From the NCBI RefSeq assembly GCF_000730605.1, contig NZ_BBIS01000029.1, forward strand, positions 1 to 64,000: a DNA stretch of 64,000 nucleotides, given 5' to 3'. The position numbers were made by a program, and so were the translations under genes. Source of the DNA: Pseudomonas monteilii NBRC 103158 = DSM 14164 (lineage in GTDB: Bacteria; Pseudomonadota; Gammaproteobacteria; Pseudomonadales; Pseudomonadaceae). This document shows positions 24,463 to 34,184 of this stretch, in pieces (position 1 is the first letter of the stretch; each line of letters begins with the position of its first letter). The notes below the pieces were generated by a model that was not told the origin of the DNA, searched no databases, and worked only from the letters and a program-made list of their open reading frames with translations.

Positions 24463-25697
24463 GGCTGCTCTTCTTCCTGCTGCACGTCCTGCAACAGCAG
24501 GGCAAAGTCGGCCAGGGCCTGTTCGTCGGCGGGGTTGCCGTAGGCCTGTTCCCAGGCTCGGCTGAACAGGTCTTGCGGGGTCATTTGGGCCAGTTCGACA
24601 AAGGCCAGGTCATCGTCTTCGGCGTTGGTGCGGCCGGCGTATTCGGCGCTGATGCGGATCAGCCGCACGGCTTTGCCTTCCAGGGCGGTTTCGATCTGCT
24701 GGCGCAAGTCGGGTTGCGGCTCGTCCAGTACCACCCGCACCTCCAGCCAGGGCTGACGGTTGGGGTCTTCGAGCAGGTCGACTACCGGCAAGTCAGCGAG
24801 TTGCTGCAGCAGTTCGCCCAACGGTGCCGGGCCAACCCGTTGCAGGGCCACGGCGCGCGGTACCGGGCGCGGCTCGACGCTGACCAGGCCGCTGCCGTCC
24901 AGCTCCACTTCCAGCACCTGGTGCGGGTAGTTGATTTCAGCGAACGACAGCGGGATCGGCGAGCCGCTGTAGCGGATACGTTCTTCGCGGTTGACCTTCT
25001 GCGGCTTGTGCAGGTGGCCCAAGGCAACGTAGCTGATGGCCTTGTCGAACAGCTTGGCCGGCAGCGCCTCGGCGTTGCCGATGATCAGGCTGCGCTCGGA
25101 GTCCTCCGACACCGCGCCACCGGCCATGTGCGCATGGCTGATGGCAATCAGCGCCTGGTCTTTCTTGCGCTTTTTTTGCGCGGCGGCGATCAGTTGCTGG
25201 TGTACCTGAGTAATGCCTTGCAGGTAGTCGTCACCCAGGTGCGGGCCAGTCACTTCGGCCGGGCGCAGGAAGGGCAGGGCCAGGCACCAGGCGGCGACCT
25301 TGCCACGGCCATTGGTCAGCGGTATCAACAGGCGCTCGGTATCCAGCTGGCCTTCGTCCAGCCAATGCACACGGCCCAGCGCATGGGTACGCAGGCGGCG
25401 CATCAACGCGGCGGGCAACTCGATGCGCGAGCCCGAGTCGTGGTTGCCGGCGATCATCACGATATCCAGCTTGGGCTGTTGCTCGTGGGCCTGGACGATG
25501 AAGTCGTAGAGGCGTTCCTGGGCTTTGACTGGCGGGTTGACCGTGTCGAAGATATCGCCGGCGATCAGCAGCGCATCGGGCTGGCGCAGGCGCAGTTGGC
25601 CGAGCAACCAGTCGAGGAAGCAGGCGTGTTCGAAGTCGCGTTCCTGGCCGTGCAGGCTTTGGCCCAGGTGCCAGTCGGAGGTATGAAACAGACGCAT
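24459..25697 (-). CDS. sbcD: exonuclease subunit SbcD (Mre11-like nuclease)
   Basis: The 412-residue nuclease subunit has the five metallophosphoesterase motifs of the Mre11 family: HTSDWHLGQ (D8, H10), IAGDIFDTVNPP, IAGNHDSG, SHAHMAGG and LGHLHKPQ. It binds two Mn ions and cuts DNA as a complex with SbcC. I chose the ATG at 25697 because MRLFHTSDWHLG is the family N-terminus; the frame is open 19 codons further upstream. The gene starts 115 bases after batD, across a REP element, so it probably has its own promoter. Confidence 0.95.
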   Translation of the reverse strand: MRLFHTSDWHLGQSLHGQERDFEHACFLDWLLGQLRLRQPDALLIAGDIFDTVNPPVKAQERLYDFIVQAHEQQPKLDIVMIAGNHDSGSRIELPAALMRRLRTHALGRVHWLDEGQLDTERLLIPLTNGRGKVAAWCLALPFLRPAEVTGPHLGDDYLQGITQVHQQLIAAAQKKRKKDQALIAISHAHMAGGAVSEDSERSLIIGNAEALPAKLFDKAISYVALGHLHKPQKVNREERIRYSGSPIPLSFAEINYPHQVLEVELDGSGLVSVEPRPVPRAVALQRVGPAPLGELLQQLADLPVVDLLEDPNRQPWLEVRVVLDEPQPDLRQQIETALEGKAVRLIRISAEYAGRTNAEDDDLAFVELAQMTPQDLFSRAWEQAYGNPADEQALADFALLLQDVQQEEEQP

Positions 25698-25765
25698 GGA
25701 TGACCTGTTGGTGTCGAGTCGGGCAAGCGGGGAAAGGGCGGTATGGTAACCCAAGCGCGGGGCTG

Positions 25766-25798
25766 CTGTGGGAACGGGCTTACCCGCGAAGAGGCCGG
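25766..25798. repeat. REP element (P. putida type)
   Basis: CTGTGGGAACGGGCTTACCC followed by GCGAAGAGGCCGG matches the well-known P. putida repetitive extragenic palindrome. CGGG and CCCG form the central stem. It lies between batD and sbcD. Confidence 0.8.
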
Positions 25799-25811
25799 CT
25801 CAGGCAGCCCA

Positions 25812-27446
25812 TTACTTGGGATAAAGCGGCGGCAGCCCACCATTCTCCCCGGCCGGCAACAACACTTGCTCGGCCGGAGGGATGGTGCCGATTGCCCGCC
25901 ACAATTCCTCACCCTGCCAATACTGGCCACTCTCGCTGTACAGCGCCCCGTTCAACCCGTCCAGCGCATCCGACAACGGCACGAAGCGCGCCGCCATTTC
26001 GGCCAATGTCTCCGGCTGCTGCCGGGCCCAGGCGTCCAGCGCCTGACGCGTGGCCTGGGGGTCGTTGGCCTGGCAGGCGCGCTTGAGGTCGTCCAGCAGT
26101 GTGCGTGGGCTTGGCCCGTTCTGCGCGGCGCGCAGCACCGCCGGTTGTGAGCGGGCGCGCCACCACAGGGCGAAGCCCAGCACGGTGGTGAGGGCGAACA
26201 CCAAGGTGGCCAGCTGCCAGGGCCACAGCAGGGTGCTGGCGCTGCTGTTGTCACCTACCGGGGTGTCGGCGCTCAATGCCGGGTTGTCCTGCACGTTCAG
26301 GGTGCGCGCTGGCAGGCTGGTGTGCTCCAGGTGGTCTTCGCGGGTGTTCCACCAGGCCACTTCCAGCGCCGGCAGGGCCAGCGTGCCGGCGTGGGTGGGC
26401 ACCAAGGCTTCGCGCTCTTCGCGGTTGGCGGTCATGCCACGGTCGCTGATTTCGTTGCGTAGCAGCGGCTGGTCGGGGTAGCGGCGCAAACCGGTGATTT
26501 CGGTGGCCGGCAGTGGCGGCAGCTGGGTGCTGGACAAACCTTCGGCACGCAAGGTGATGTTGCGGGTCAGCGAGTCGCCAATCTGTACCTGCTGGTTGCC
26601 GGGGTCGGGGTTCCAGTGCTCTTCCAGCGTCAGGCTGCGCGCCGGCAACCAAGGTACGCCGGCGGGCCAGGCGGCCGGAATGGGGCGCACGGTCAGGCGC
26701 AGCGGCAGTGAACTCACCTGCACCTGGTGGCCGGCGCGCGCCGTGGCATTGGCCTGCGCGCTTTCGTCGCTGCTGGCAGCGGCCGTGGCGGTGAAGGTCA
26801 ACGGCGGGATGTCGAGGGTGCCGCTTTGCTGGGCATACACGGCATAGCGGGTTTCGATCACGCCGTGGCGTACGCCGTTGATTTCCTTTTCATAGGTGCG
26901 CGATTCGCCTAGCGGCTCGACCTTGGCGTTATCCAGTTGCAACGGGCTTAGGCTGCTGTCGTCGTACAGCGCTACCGAGTGGTAGATGCGTAGGGTCAGC
27001 ATGGCCTGGGCCTGGACATAGACGTCGGTGCTGTCGAGGGTTGCCTCGATGAATACCTGAGAGGCGCTGTCGGGCCGGCTGGCATCAGCCTGCAGCACTT
27101 GCAGCTCGATGGCCTGGCTGTGCGACTGGCCCAGTTGAAGCTCAGGAATGCGCAGGCTGCCGCTGCGCCGTGGCAGCAGGGTAATGATCCAGCGGGTGCT
27201 GGCGCGGGTTTCGCCATCGAGGGTGTGCAGGCTGTTCAGCTGGCGCGTGCCGCGTACCTCGAAGTCACCTTCCAGGGCGCGCAGGTCGGGTTTGCCGAAC
27301 TGGGTCACGTCCTGGCTTTCCAGGGTCAGTTCCAGGCTTTCGCCAGCTTCCAGGCGGGTACGGTCGACGCTGGCTTGCAGCAGCGGTTCGGCCTGGGCCA
27401 GCACGGCCCACAGCAGGGTGAGAAGCAAGACGCCGAAGCGACTCAT
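25812..27446 (-). CDS. batD: BatD-like protein of the Bacteroides-aerotolerance operon
   Basis: The 544-residue protein has a signal peptide (about 1-19, ending AQA), a long beta-rich periplasmic region with repeated immunoglobulin-like segments (ASVDRTRLEAGESLELTL, DLRALEGDFEVRGTRQ, then QVQIGDSLTRNITLRAEG), and one membrane helix near residue 420 (WQLATLVFALTTVLGFALWW). A short cytosolic tail follows. This is the BatD layout. Bat operons are linked to envelope stress and oxygen tolerance, with no defined reaction. Its start overlaps the end of batB by four bases. Confidence 0.9.
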   Translation of the reverse strand: MSRFGVLLLTLLWAVLAQAEPLLQASVDRTRLEAGESLELTLESQDVTQFGKPDLRALEGDFEVRGTRQLNSLHTLDGETRASTRWIITLLPRRSGSLRIPELQLGQSHSQAIELQVLQADASRPDSASQVFIEATLDSTDVYVQAQAMLTLRIYHSVALYDDSSLSPLQLDNAKVEPLGESRTYEKEINGVRHGVIETRYAVYAQQSGTLDIPPLTFTATAAASSDESAQANATARAGHQVQVSSLPLRLTVRPIPAAWPAGVPWLPARSLTLEEHWNPDPGNQQVQIGDSLTRNITLRAEGLSSTQLPPLPATEITGLRRYPDQPLLRNEISDRGMTANREEREALVPTHAGTLALPALEVAWWNTREDHLEHTSLPARTLNVQDNPALSADTPVGDNSSASTLLWPWQLATLVFALTTVLGFALWWRARSQPAVLRAAQNGPSPRTLLDDLKRACQANDPQATRQALDAWARQQPETLAEMAARFVPLSDALDGLNGALYSESGQYWQGEELWRAIGTIPPAEQVLLPAGENGGLPPLYPK

Positions 27447-29161
27447 CGTGGGGTTTCCTGATGCAATTGCTGTTCATACCAGAATTTGCGCCGCTGCAGC
27501 TCCGCCGGGTTGTCGGGGATCTCCCGCAGCCATTGTTCCAGGGCCTGGCGTTGCTCGGCATCGAGATTTGTCGATACCGGGCGCTGGGGCGGCTGGATCA
27601 CGCTGTCGTCACTGCCCGCCTGGTTACCGGGCGTGGCCTGGCTGTTGTTGCTGCCTTCGCCGGGTTGTTCGGCGCTGGCTTGTTCGTTGTTGCCGGGCGT
27701 GCCCTGGGCCGGGCTGCTGGCCGAGCTGCTGTTGCCCTCGGTTTCGCTGCCAGGTGTGCCTTGGGCGTCGCTGCTGGCCGGTTGTTCCTCGGCTTTGGCC
27801 TCGCGCTGTTGCAACAGTTGTTGCACCAGCGCCTGGTTGTTCAGCGCCGCTTGCAGGTCGGGCTGGCGCTCCAGGGCTTGCTCGTAGGCGTCCAGGGCGG
27901 CCTCCAGTTCACCGCTGCGGGCCAGGGCATTGCCTCGATTGTAGTGGGCAGCTGCCGTGTCGCCCTGGGAAAACGCTTCGGCGGCACCGGCATAGTCGCC
28001 GGCCTGGTACAGCGCCATGCCGCGCCACTGTGGGTCCTGGAAGTGACGCGCGGCGCTGGCCGGGCGGTTTTGTTCCAGCAGGCGCTGGCCTTGCTGGTCG
28101 GGGCGCAGCCACAGGTCGTTGAACTCGAAGGCCTGGCTGGGCTGCGGCAAGGCCAGCAGCAGCGGCAGGCAGAACAGCCAGCCCCGCCGGCCGGCGCAGG
28201 CGGCCAGCACCAACAGCGGGATCAGCAGCCAGTAGCCTTGGTCTGCCCAGCTGTCCAGTTGCAGGGTCTGGCCGTCATTGCGCGCGGTACGCGGGTTGTC
28301 GAACAGGCCCAGGCCGCGCAGGTCGAGGTCGTCGATGCGGGCATGCCGGTAGCGCCCGCCGGTACCGCTGATGAAACCCTTGAGACTGGCGCTTTCCAGA
28401 CGTGGCAAGAGGATGCCACCTTGGTTGTCTTTCAGGAATTCGCCGTTGGCTTGGCGCACCGGGGCACCTTCGCGGCTGCCGATGCCCAGCATCAACAGGC
28501 TGGGGCCTTGGCGGCCGAGGGCCTGGCTGATGCCCTGGCGCTCCGGCGCACTGAGCGACGAGCCGATCAGCAGCAGACGGCCTTGGCCCAAACCACTCTG
28601 GGCGAGCAGCGCCAGGCCCTTTTGCACGGCCAGGTCGGCGCGTTGGCCCGCTTGCGGCATGATCGACGGGTCGATGGCCTCCAGCAGGTTGCGGGTGGTG
28701 GCCAGGTCATCGGACAGCGGCACCAGCGTGTGTGCCGAACCGGCATACACCACCAGCGCCGTCTGGCTGTCGCGCCGGTGTTCGAGCAGGTCGAGGATTT
28801 TGCGCCGAGCCTGCTCCAGGCGGTTGGGCGGGCTGTCTTCGGCAAGCATCTGCGGGGTCAGCTCCAGCAGGATCACCAGCGGGTCGGCCGGGCGTTGGCG
28901 GTTTTCTTCGACGCGTTGCCAGCTGGGCCCGAGCAGGGCCAGGATCACCAGCGCCCAGGCCAGGCCCAGCGCCACCCATGGCAGTTTGCTGGTGCTGCCG
29001 CTACCTCCGCCCAGCAAGACGCCATGGAACGCCGGCGGCAGAATCATCTGCCAGCGCCCGGCGCGTTTGCGCCGGTGCCACAGCTTGTACAACAGCCAGC
29101 CGAGCAGGGGCACGGCCAGCAGCCAGAGCGGCCGTAGCCATTGGGGCCACAGGTCGATCAT
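27443..29161 (-). CDS. batB: BatB-like von Willebrand factor A protein fused to TPR (BatC-like) region
   Basis: The 572-residue protein has an N-terminal helix pair (residues 5-25 and about 55-80), a vWA domain, another helix near residue 310, TPR-like repeats (AHYNRGNALARSGELEAALD then AYEQALERQPDLQAALNNQA) and a Ser/Gly/Gln/Asn-rich tail. It thus joins BatB and BatC, which are separate in some bacteria. The MIDAS metal motif that should read D-x-S-x-S reads ELTPQM, and the later TDG position reads GSS, so the metal site looks lost. The ATG at 29161 has a full AAGGAGG five bases upstream, which rejects the longer frame. Confidence 0.88.
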   Translation of the reverse strand: MIDLWPQWLRPLWLLAVPLLGWLLYKLWHRRKRAGRWQMILPPAFHGVLLGGGSGSTSKLPWVALGLAWALVILALLGPSWQRVEENRQRPADPLVILLELTPQMLAEDSPPNRLEQARRKILDLLEHRRDSQTALVVYAGSAHTLVPLSDDLATTRNLLEAIDPSIMPQAGQRADLAVQKGLALLAQSGLGQGRLLLIGSSLSAPERQGISQALGRQGPSLLMLGIGSREGAPVRQANGEFLKDNQGGILLPRLESASLKGFISGTGGRYRHARIDDLDLRGLGLFDNPRTARNDGQTLQLDSWADQGYWLLIPLLVLAACAGRRGWLFCLPLLLALPQPSQAFEFNDLWLRPDQQGQRLLEQNRPASAARHFQDPQWRGMALYQAGDYAGAAEAFSQGDTAAAHYNRGNALARSGELEAALDAYEQALERQPDLQAALNNQALVQQLLQQREAKAEEQPASSDAQGTPGSETEGNSSSASSPAQGTPGNNEQASAEQPGEGSNNSQATPGNQAGSDDSVIQPPQRPVSTNLDAEQRQALEQWLREIPDNPAELQRRKFWYEQQLHQETPR

Positions 29162-30234
29162 CGCCGCCTCCTTAAACGCAGGCGCTTCAGGCGCTGGCGC
29201 CATTCCGGGTGCGGTTGCAGAAAGCGCGGCTTGCGCAGCAGGCGTTGCAGCAGGTTGTCGGGCCATTGCACGGCCACCACCAGCAGCACGCTAAGCAGTA
29301 GCGCCAGCGCCAGGGGCCAGGCGTAAAGGGCCTGGGCCGTGCGTGCCTGGGTCGGTTGCTGGGCCACCGGTTCCAGCTGGTCGAGGGTGTCGCCGATGGC
29401 GACCAGTTCGGCGCCGTCATGGGCGCGGAAGTAGGCGCCGTGAGTGATGTCGGCAATCTCCTTGAGCGCGGCTTCGTCCAGGTCCAGGCTCGGGTTGAGG
29501 CCCAGCAGGCCAGGGGTGCCACTGGCTTCGGGATTGGCGCCAATGCCGATGGTGTAGATGCGCACGCCTTCCTGGGCCGCCAGGCGGGCTGCGGTCAGTG
29601 GGTGGATCTGCCCACCGTTGTTGGCGCCGTCGGTGATCAGCACCAGCACCCGGCTTTGTGCCGGGCGCTGGCGCAGGCGTTTGACCGCCAGGCCAATGGC
29701 GTCGCCGATGGCGGTGTTTTTACCAGCGATGCCGATTTGTGCTTCGTCGAGGAAGGTGCGCACGGTGCGCCGGTCGAAGGTGAGCGGCGCCTGCAGGTAG
29801 GCCTGGCTGCCGAACAGGATCAGGCCCACGCGGTCGCCTTCGCGGTCCTGCAGAAAGTCGCCCATCAGCGCCTTGACCAGGTCGAGGCGGCTGATGTCTT
29901 CGTTCTTCCACTGCATGTCGGGGAAGTCCATCGACCCGGACACGTCAACCGCCACCAGCAGGTCGCGGCCGCTGGCGGCCACCGGCACCGGATCGCCCAG
30001 CCACTGCGGGCGGGCAGCCGCGCACAGCAGCAACAGCCAGATGACCACGAACGGTGCCTGCTGGCGCCAGGTCGGCAGGTTGAGCCGCGCGCGGCGCCCG
30101 GCCAGGCCTTCCAGTTCGTTGAGGAAGCCCACCTTGAGCACCGGCTCGCCGCTGTCGGCTGCAGGCAGCAGCAGGCGTGCCAGCCATGGCAGCGGTAACA
30201 GGGCGAAGACCCACGGCCAGGCCAGTTCAAACAT
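29158..30234 (-). CDS. batA: BatA-like von Willebrand factor A membrane protein
   Basis: The 358-residue protein has an N-terminal helix, a second helix near 60-75, a vWA domain and a C-terminal helix near 310-330. The MIDAS motif is intact: DVSGSMDF at residues 97-103, a Thr in the TAIGDAIGLAVKRL region, and LITDGANNGG. It probably binds Mg and interacts with BatB and BatD at the inner membrane. It overlaps both neighbours by a few bases. Confidence 0.92.
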   Translation of the reverse strand: MFELAWPWVFALLPLPWLARLLLPAADSGEPVLKVGFLNELEGLAGRRARLNLPTWRQQAPFVVIWLLLLCAAARPQWLGDPVPVAASGRDLLVAVDVSGSMDFPDMQWKNEDISRLDLVKALMGDFLQDREGDRVGLILFGSQAYLQAPLTFDRRTVRTFLDEAQIGIAGKNTAIGDAIGLAVKRLRQRPAQSRVLVLITDGANNGGQIHPLTAARLAAQEGVRIYTIGIGANPEASGTPGLLGLNPSLDLDEAALKEIADITHGAYFRAHDGAELVAIGDTLDQLEPVAQQPTQARTAQALYAWPLALALLLSVLLVVAVQWPDNLLQRLLRKPRFLQPHPEWRQRLKRLRLRRRR

Positions 30235-30721
30235 GCTTGCGGATCCAGGTTTCCACGGCCTGGCTGAGCCCGGCGATGGCTTTGTCGTCGAGCTTGCACT
30301 CGGGTTTGTAGGCGCCTTCGACCAGCACCATCCAGCGGGTCAGGCCGGCGGCCGGGCAGCGGTTGTCGAGAAACGCCAGCCATTGGCGGCCGTTGAGGGT
30401 GTGGCTGTTGGCACCGGGGTAGTGGTTGCGGCACAGGCGCTTGAGCAGGGCGTTGATCTGTTGCAGCCAGGCGCCGGCCGGTGCGCCATCGTAGGGGCGT
30501 GGCAGGAGGGCCAGCTCGGCCAGGGCGGCCACGCGCACCGGGTCGAGCGGTTGCTCGGCACGCACGATGCGGCGTTTGCCCGGGCGCCAGCGGCGCAGCC
30601 GCCACAGGCCCCAGCCCAGCAGCGGCAGTAGCGCCAGCAACAGCCACCAACCCGGTGCCGGTGGCCATAAACCGATGGGTGCCGGGTCGATCAGCGGGTG
30701 CAACTGGTCGAGAGGGTTCAT
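30227..30721 (-). CDS. DUF4381 family membrane protein
   Basis: The 164-residue protein starts MNPLDQLHPLIDPAPIGLWP, followed by one membrane helix (WWLLLALLPLLGWGLW, about 25-42) and a basic, helical cytosolic domain. This is the DUF4381 arrangement found between DUF58 and BatA genes in proteobacterial Bat operons. Function is unknown. Its start overlaps the DUF58 stop by four bases, and its end overlaps batA by eight. Confidence 0.88.
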   Translation of the reverse strand: MNPLDQLHPLIDPAPIGLWPPAPGWWLLLALLPLLGWGLWRLRRWRPGKRRIVRAEQPLDPVRVAALAELALLPRPYDGAPAGAWLQQINALLKRLCRNHYPGANSHTLNGRQWLAFLDNRCPAAGLTRWMVLVEGAYKPECKLDDKAIAGLSQAVETWIRKHV

Positions 30722-31662
30722 GACGCGCTCCGTGGCCGCTGAGCGTTCAGGTACTCGCGCAGTTGCTCGATCATTTCGCTTTGCGTGCTCAGTGGCATCA
30801 GGACCACGCGCAGCTTCTGTGCCATCAGTTCCCAGCGCTCGATGCGGGCTTCGGCCTGCTGGCGGTAGGCCTGGCGGAGGTTGGCATCGAGGGTGTCGAG
30901 CTCCAGCTGGGCGCTGCGCTGGGCGAAGCGCAGCAGGCCGGCGGCCGGCAGGGCATGGTCGAGTGGATCGGACACCGGTAGCAACAGCAGGTCGCAATGG
31001 CGAGAAAGCATGGCCAGGTGCTGTTCCACCTGGGCGCTAAGCGAGCGTTCATCGCAAATCACGATGGCCAGGCTGCCGGGGCGCAGCACTTCGCGGGCGC
31101 GGCGCAGGGCCAGGCCTAGGCTGTCGGCCCCGGGCGTGGCTTCGGTGTGCAGTGCCTGGTTGACCTTGGCCAGGCGGTTGAGCAGTTGCAGCAGGCTTTG
31201 CTTGCTGCGCCGAGGTTTGATTTCGTGGTGTTCGTTGTCGCCGAACACCAAACCACCAATGCGGTCGTTGTGGCCGAGCGCGGCCCAACCGAACAGGGCA
31301 GCGGCCTGGGCTGCCAACACCGACTTGAACATCAGCCCCGAGCCGAAAAACAGCCGCTGGCTTTGCTCGACGAGGATGAAGATCGGCCGCTCGCGCTCTT
31401 CGTGGAACAGCTTGGTGTGTGGCTCCTGGGTGCGCGCGGTCACCCGCCAGTCGATATTGCGCACATCGTCGCCGGCCTGGTACACGCGCACCTGGTCGAA
31501 GTCCACCCCGCGCCCGCGCAGCTTGGAATGGTGCAGGCCCACCAGCGGGCTGCGCTGGCCGGGCTTGGAAAACAGCTGGATTTCGCGCACGCGGTGACGC
31601 ATGTCGATCAGCTCGGCAAGGCCGATGCGGATGCCGGGCTCGGCCAGCTGCGCGGTGGGCAT
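30718..31662 (-). CDS. DUF58 domain protein (vWA-like) of the MoxR/Bat operon
   Basis: The 314-residue protein contains the DUF58 signature GRGVDFDQVRVYQAGDDVRN then IDWRVTARTQEPHTKLFHEE, followed by a degenerate vWA domain (FILVEQSQRLFFGSG). The MIDAS Asp is replaced by Glu and the serines are shifted, as is common in this family. Such proteins are paired with MoxR ATPases and are thought to be their adaptors or targets. The start is four bases after the moxR stop. Confidence 0.9.
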   Translation of the reverse strand: MPTAQLAEPGIRIGLAELIDMRHRVREIQLFSKPGQRSPLVGLHHSKLRGRGVDFDQVRVYQAGDDVRNIDWRVTARTQEPHTKLFHEERERPIFILVEQSQRLFFGSGLMFKSVLAAQAAALFGWAALGHNDRIGGLVFGDNEHHEIKPRRSKQSLLQLLNRLAKVNQALHTEATPGADSLGLALRRAREVLRPGSLAIVICDERSLSAQVEQHLAMLSRHCDLLLLPVSDPLDHALPAAGLLRFAQRSAQLELDTLDANLRQAYRQQAEARIERWELMAQKLRVVLMPLSTQSEMIEQLREYLNAQRPRSAS

Positions 31663-31666
31663 GGGC

Positions 31667-32626
<960 letters not shown>

Positions 32627-32853
32627 CGGCGACGGTTCCTGGTGTGGGGCCTGAGGCGGCTGACGGTAGCGGCCCTGGCAAGGGCTGATACTTTAATCTA
32701 TCCGGGGGGGCGGCGACCAATGGCGGCGGGTAAATTTATCGTTACGGGGGGCTCGCCGGTACAGAAATGTCCCGGGTAAGGCTGGCCATTGTCTGATGGT
32801 CGGTGAAGGCGTGCTGGCGCCTGCTTGTGCTTTTCAGGCAAGCAGAAGGCACG

Positions 32854-34155
32854 ATGATGAAAATGAGCAGCGGTAGCACGCCAATCCCCACACCCGCCAC
32901 CCTGCGTTTTGGCGTGTTTTTCGATGGCACCGGTAACAACCTGCACAATGCCATGGCCGTGGATGAACCGCGCGGCAGCTATGGCAATGCCCTGAGCAAT
33001 GTGGCCCTGTTGCATGCCCTGTATCCGGCGGGTGAGGCTGATGCCGATGGCACCCTGGTGTTTCTGAAACGCTACGTGGAAGGCGTGGGTACCCTGGCAG
33101 GTGAGGCGGACCATGCCTATGCCGCAGCCACCGGTCGTGGGCGCACGGGGGTTGAGGCGCGGGTTGCCGAGGCTTTGCAGGGGATGGCCGAACAACTGCG
33201 GGGCTGGTGCCGGGCGCATCCGCAGGCAGCCGTGGAGCGGGTCGAGTTCGACCTGTTCGGTTTCAGCCGCGGGGCGGCGGCGGCACGGCACCTGGCCAAC
33301 CTGATACAGGATGGCGCGGGCGGGTTGTTGCCGATAGCGTGCGACACTTCCATCAACTTTATCGGCCTGTTCGACACCGTGGCAGCGATCATCGCGCCGT
33401 TGCAGGGCGACTTCGATCCCGCCGATAGCCGCCAGGGCGGTCTGCGCCTGGGCCTCAGGGCAGGCATTGCCCGGCAGGTGGTGCAGCTGGTGGCGAGGGA
33501 TGAGCAGCGGCATAACTTTCCGCTGGTGGGCAGTGGTCACGACATTGTGTTGCCGGGGGTGCATTCGAATATCGGGGGCGGTTACCCGGAAATCATGCTG
33601 GAGCAGGTGCTGCTGTGCAAGCCGCAGTCCCAGCGTGTACCGGTGGGCATGCGTGCCGAGCAAAGCCGTGTGCATGCCACGGTAAGCGCCTTGTTGGCGT
33701 CGGCGTATGCCGACAGGCGCGAGCCCAGGCCGCAGGTCGTGAGCTGGGAGGCGCCCCTTGCCGGTGGCCGGCCAAATGAAGCACAAAAGCAGGTGTATGC
33801 GGCGTTGTACCGTGAACGGGAAGTGGCGGGGCAGTTGTCCCGGGTGTACTTGAGCGTGATGCGAGCGCTGGCGGTGCGGGCTGGCGTGCCATTTGCGCCG
33901 TTGGGCGAGCAGCCTGAACACAGGCTGCCGGAGGATTTGCTGGAGATCAGCCGCAAGTTGCATGCGTTTGCCTTGGGGGAAACGGACCAGCCGGGGTTGA
34001 GCGAGGCTGAACAGCGGCTGCTGTGCGAGAAGTACGTGCATGCCTCGGCAAACTGGAATGCGCTGAAGGGCTTGCGTAACAGTGTGCTGGATGTGCTGTT
34101 CGTCAATCGGCCGGGCGCAGGCGGGCGCGTGGTACATGCCAACCCGGCATCCTGA
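32854..34155 (+). CDS. DUF2235 alpha/beta hydrolase, Tle1-like phospholipase candidate
   Basis: The 433-residue protein begins its conserved domain with RFGVFFDGTGNNLHNA, the DUF2235 hallmark. The nucleophile elbow is GFSRGAAAARHLAN (Ser138), an Asp follows in NFIGLFDTVAAI, and the His is in LPGVHSNIGGGYPE. Type VI secretion lipase effectors of the Tle1 family have this domain. No VgrG, Hcp, PAAR, adaptor or immunity gene is next to it, and there is no signal peptide, so secretion is not shown. AGAAGG precedes the ATG at 32854. The gene stands alone, divergent from moxR. Confidence 0.82.
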   Translation: MMKMSSGSTPIPTPATLRFGVFFDGTGNNLHNAMAVDEPRGSYGNALSNVALLHALYPAGEADADGTLVFLKRYVEGVGTLAGEADHAYAAATGRGRTGVEARVAEALQGMAEQLRGWCRAHPQAAVERVEFDLFGFSRGAAAARHLANLIQDGAGGLLPIACDTSINFIGLFDTVAAIIAPLQGDFDPADSRQGGLRLGLRAGIARQVVQLVARDEQRHNFPLVGSGHDIVLPGVHSNIGGGYPEIMLEQVLLCKPQSQRVPVGMRAEQSRVHATVSALLASAYADRREPRPQVVSWEAPLAGGRPNEAQKQVYAALYREREVAGQLSRVYLSVMRALAVRAGVPFAPLGEQPEHRLPEDLLEISRKLHAFALGETDQPGLSEAEQRLLCEKYVHASANWNALKGLRNSVLDVLFVNRPGAGGRVVHANPAS

Positions 34156-34184
34156 ACGACCCAAATGACAGGCCAAGGTCGCAC

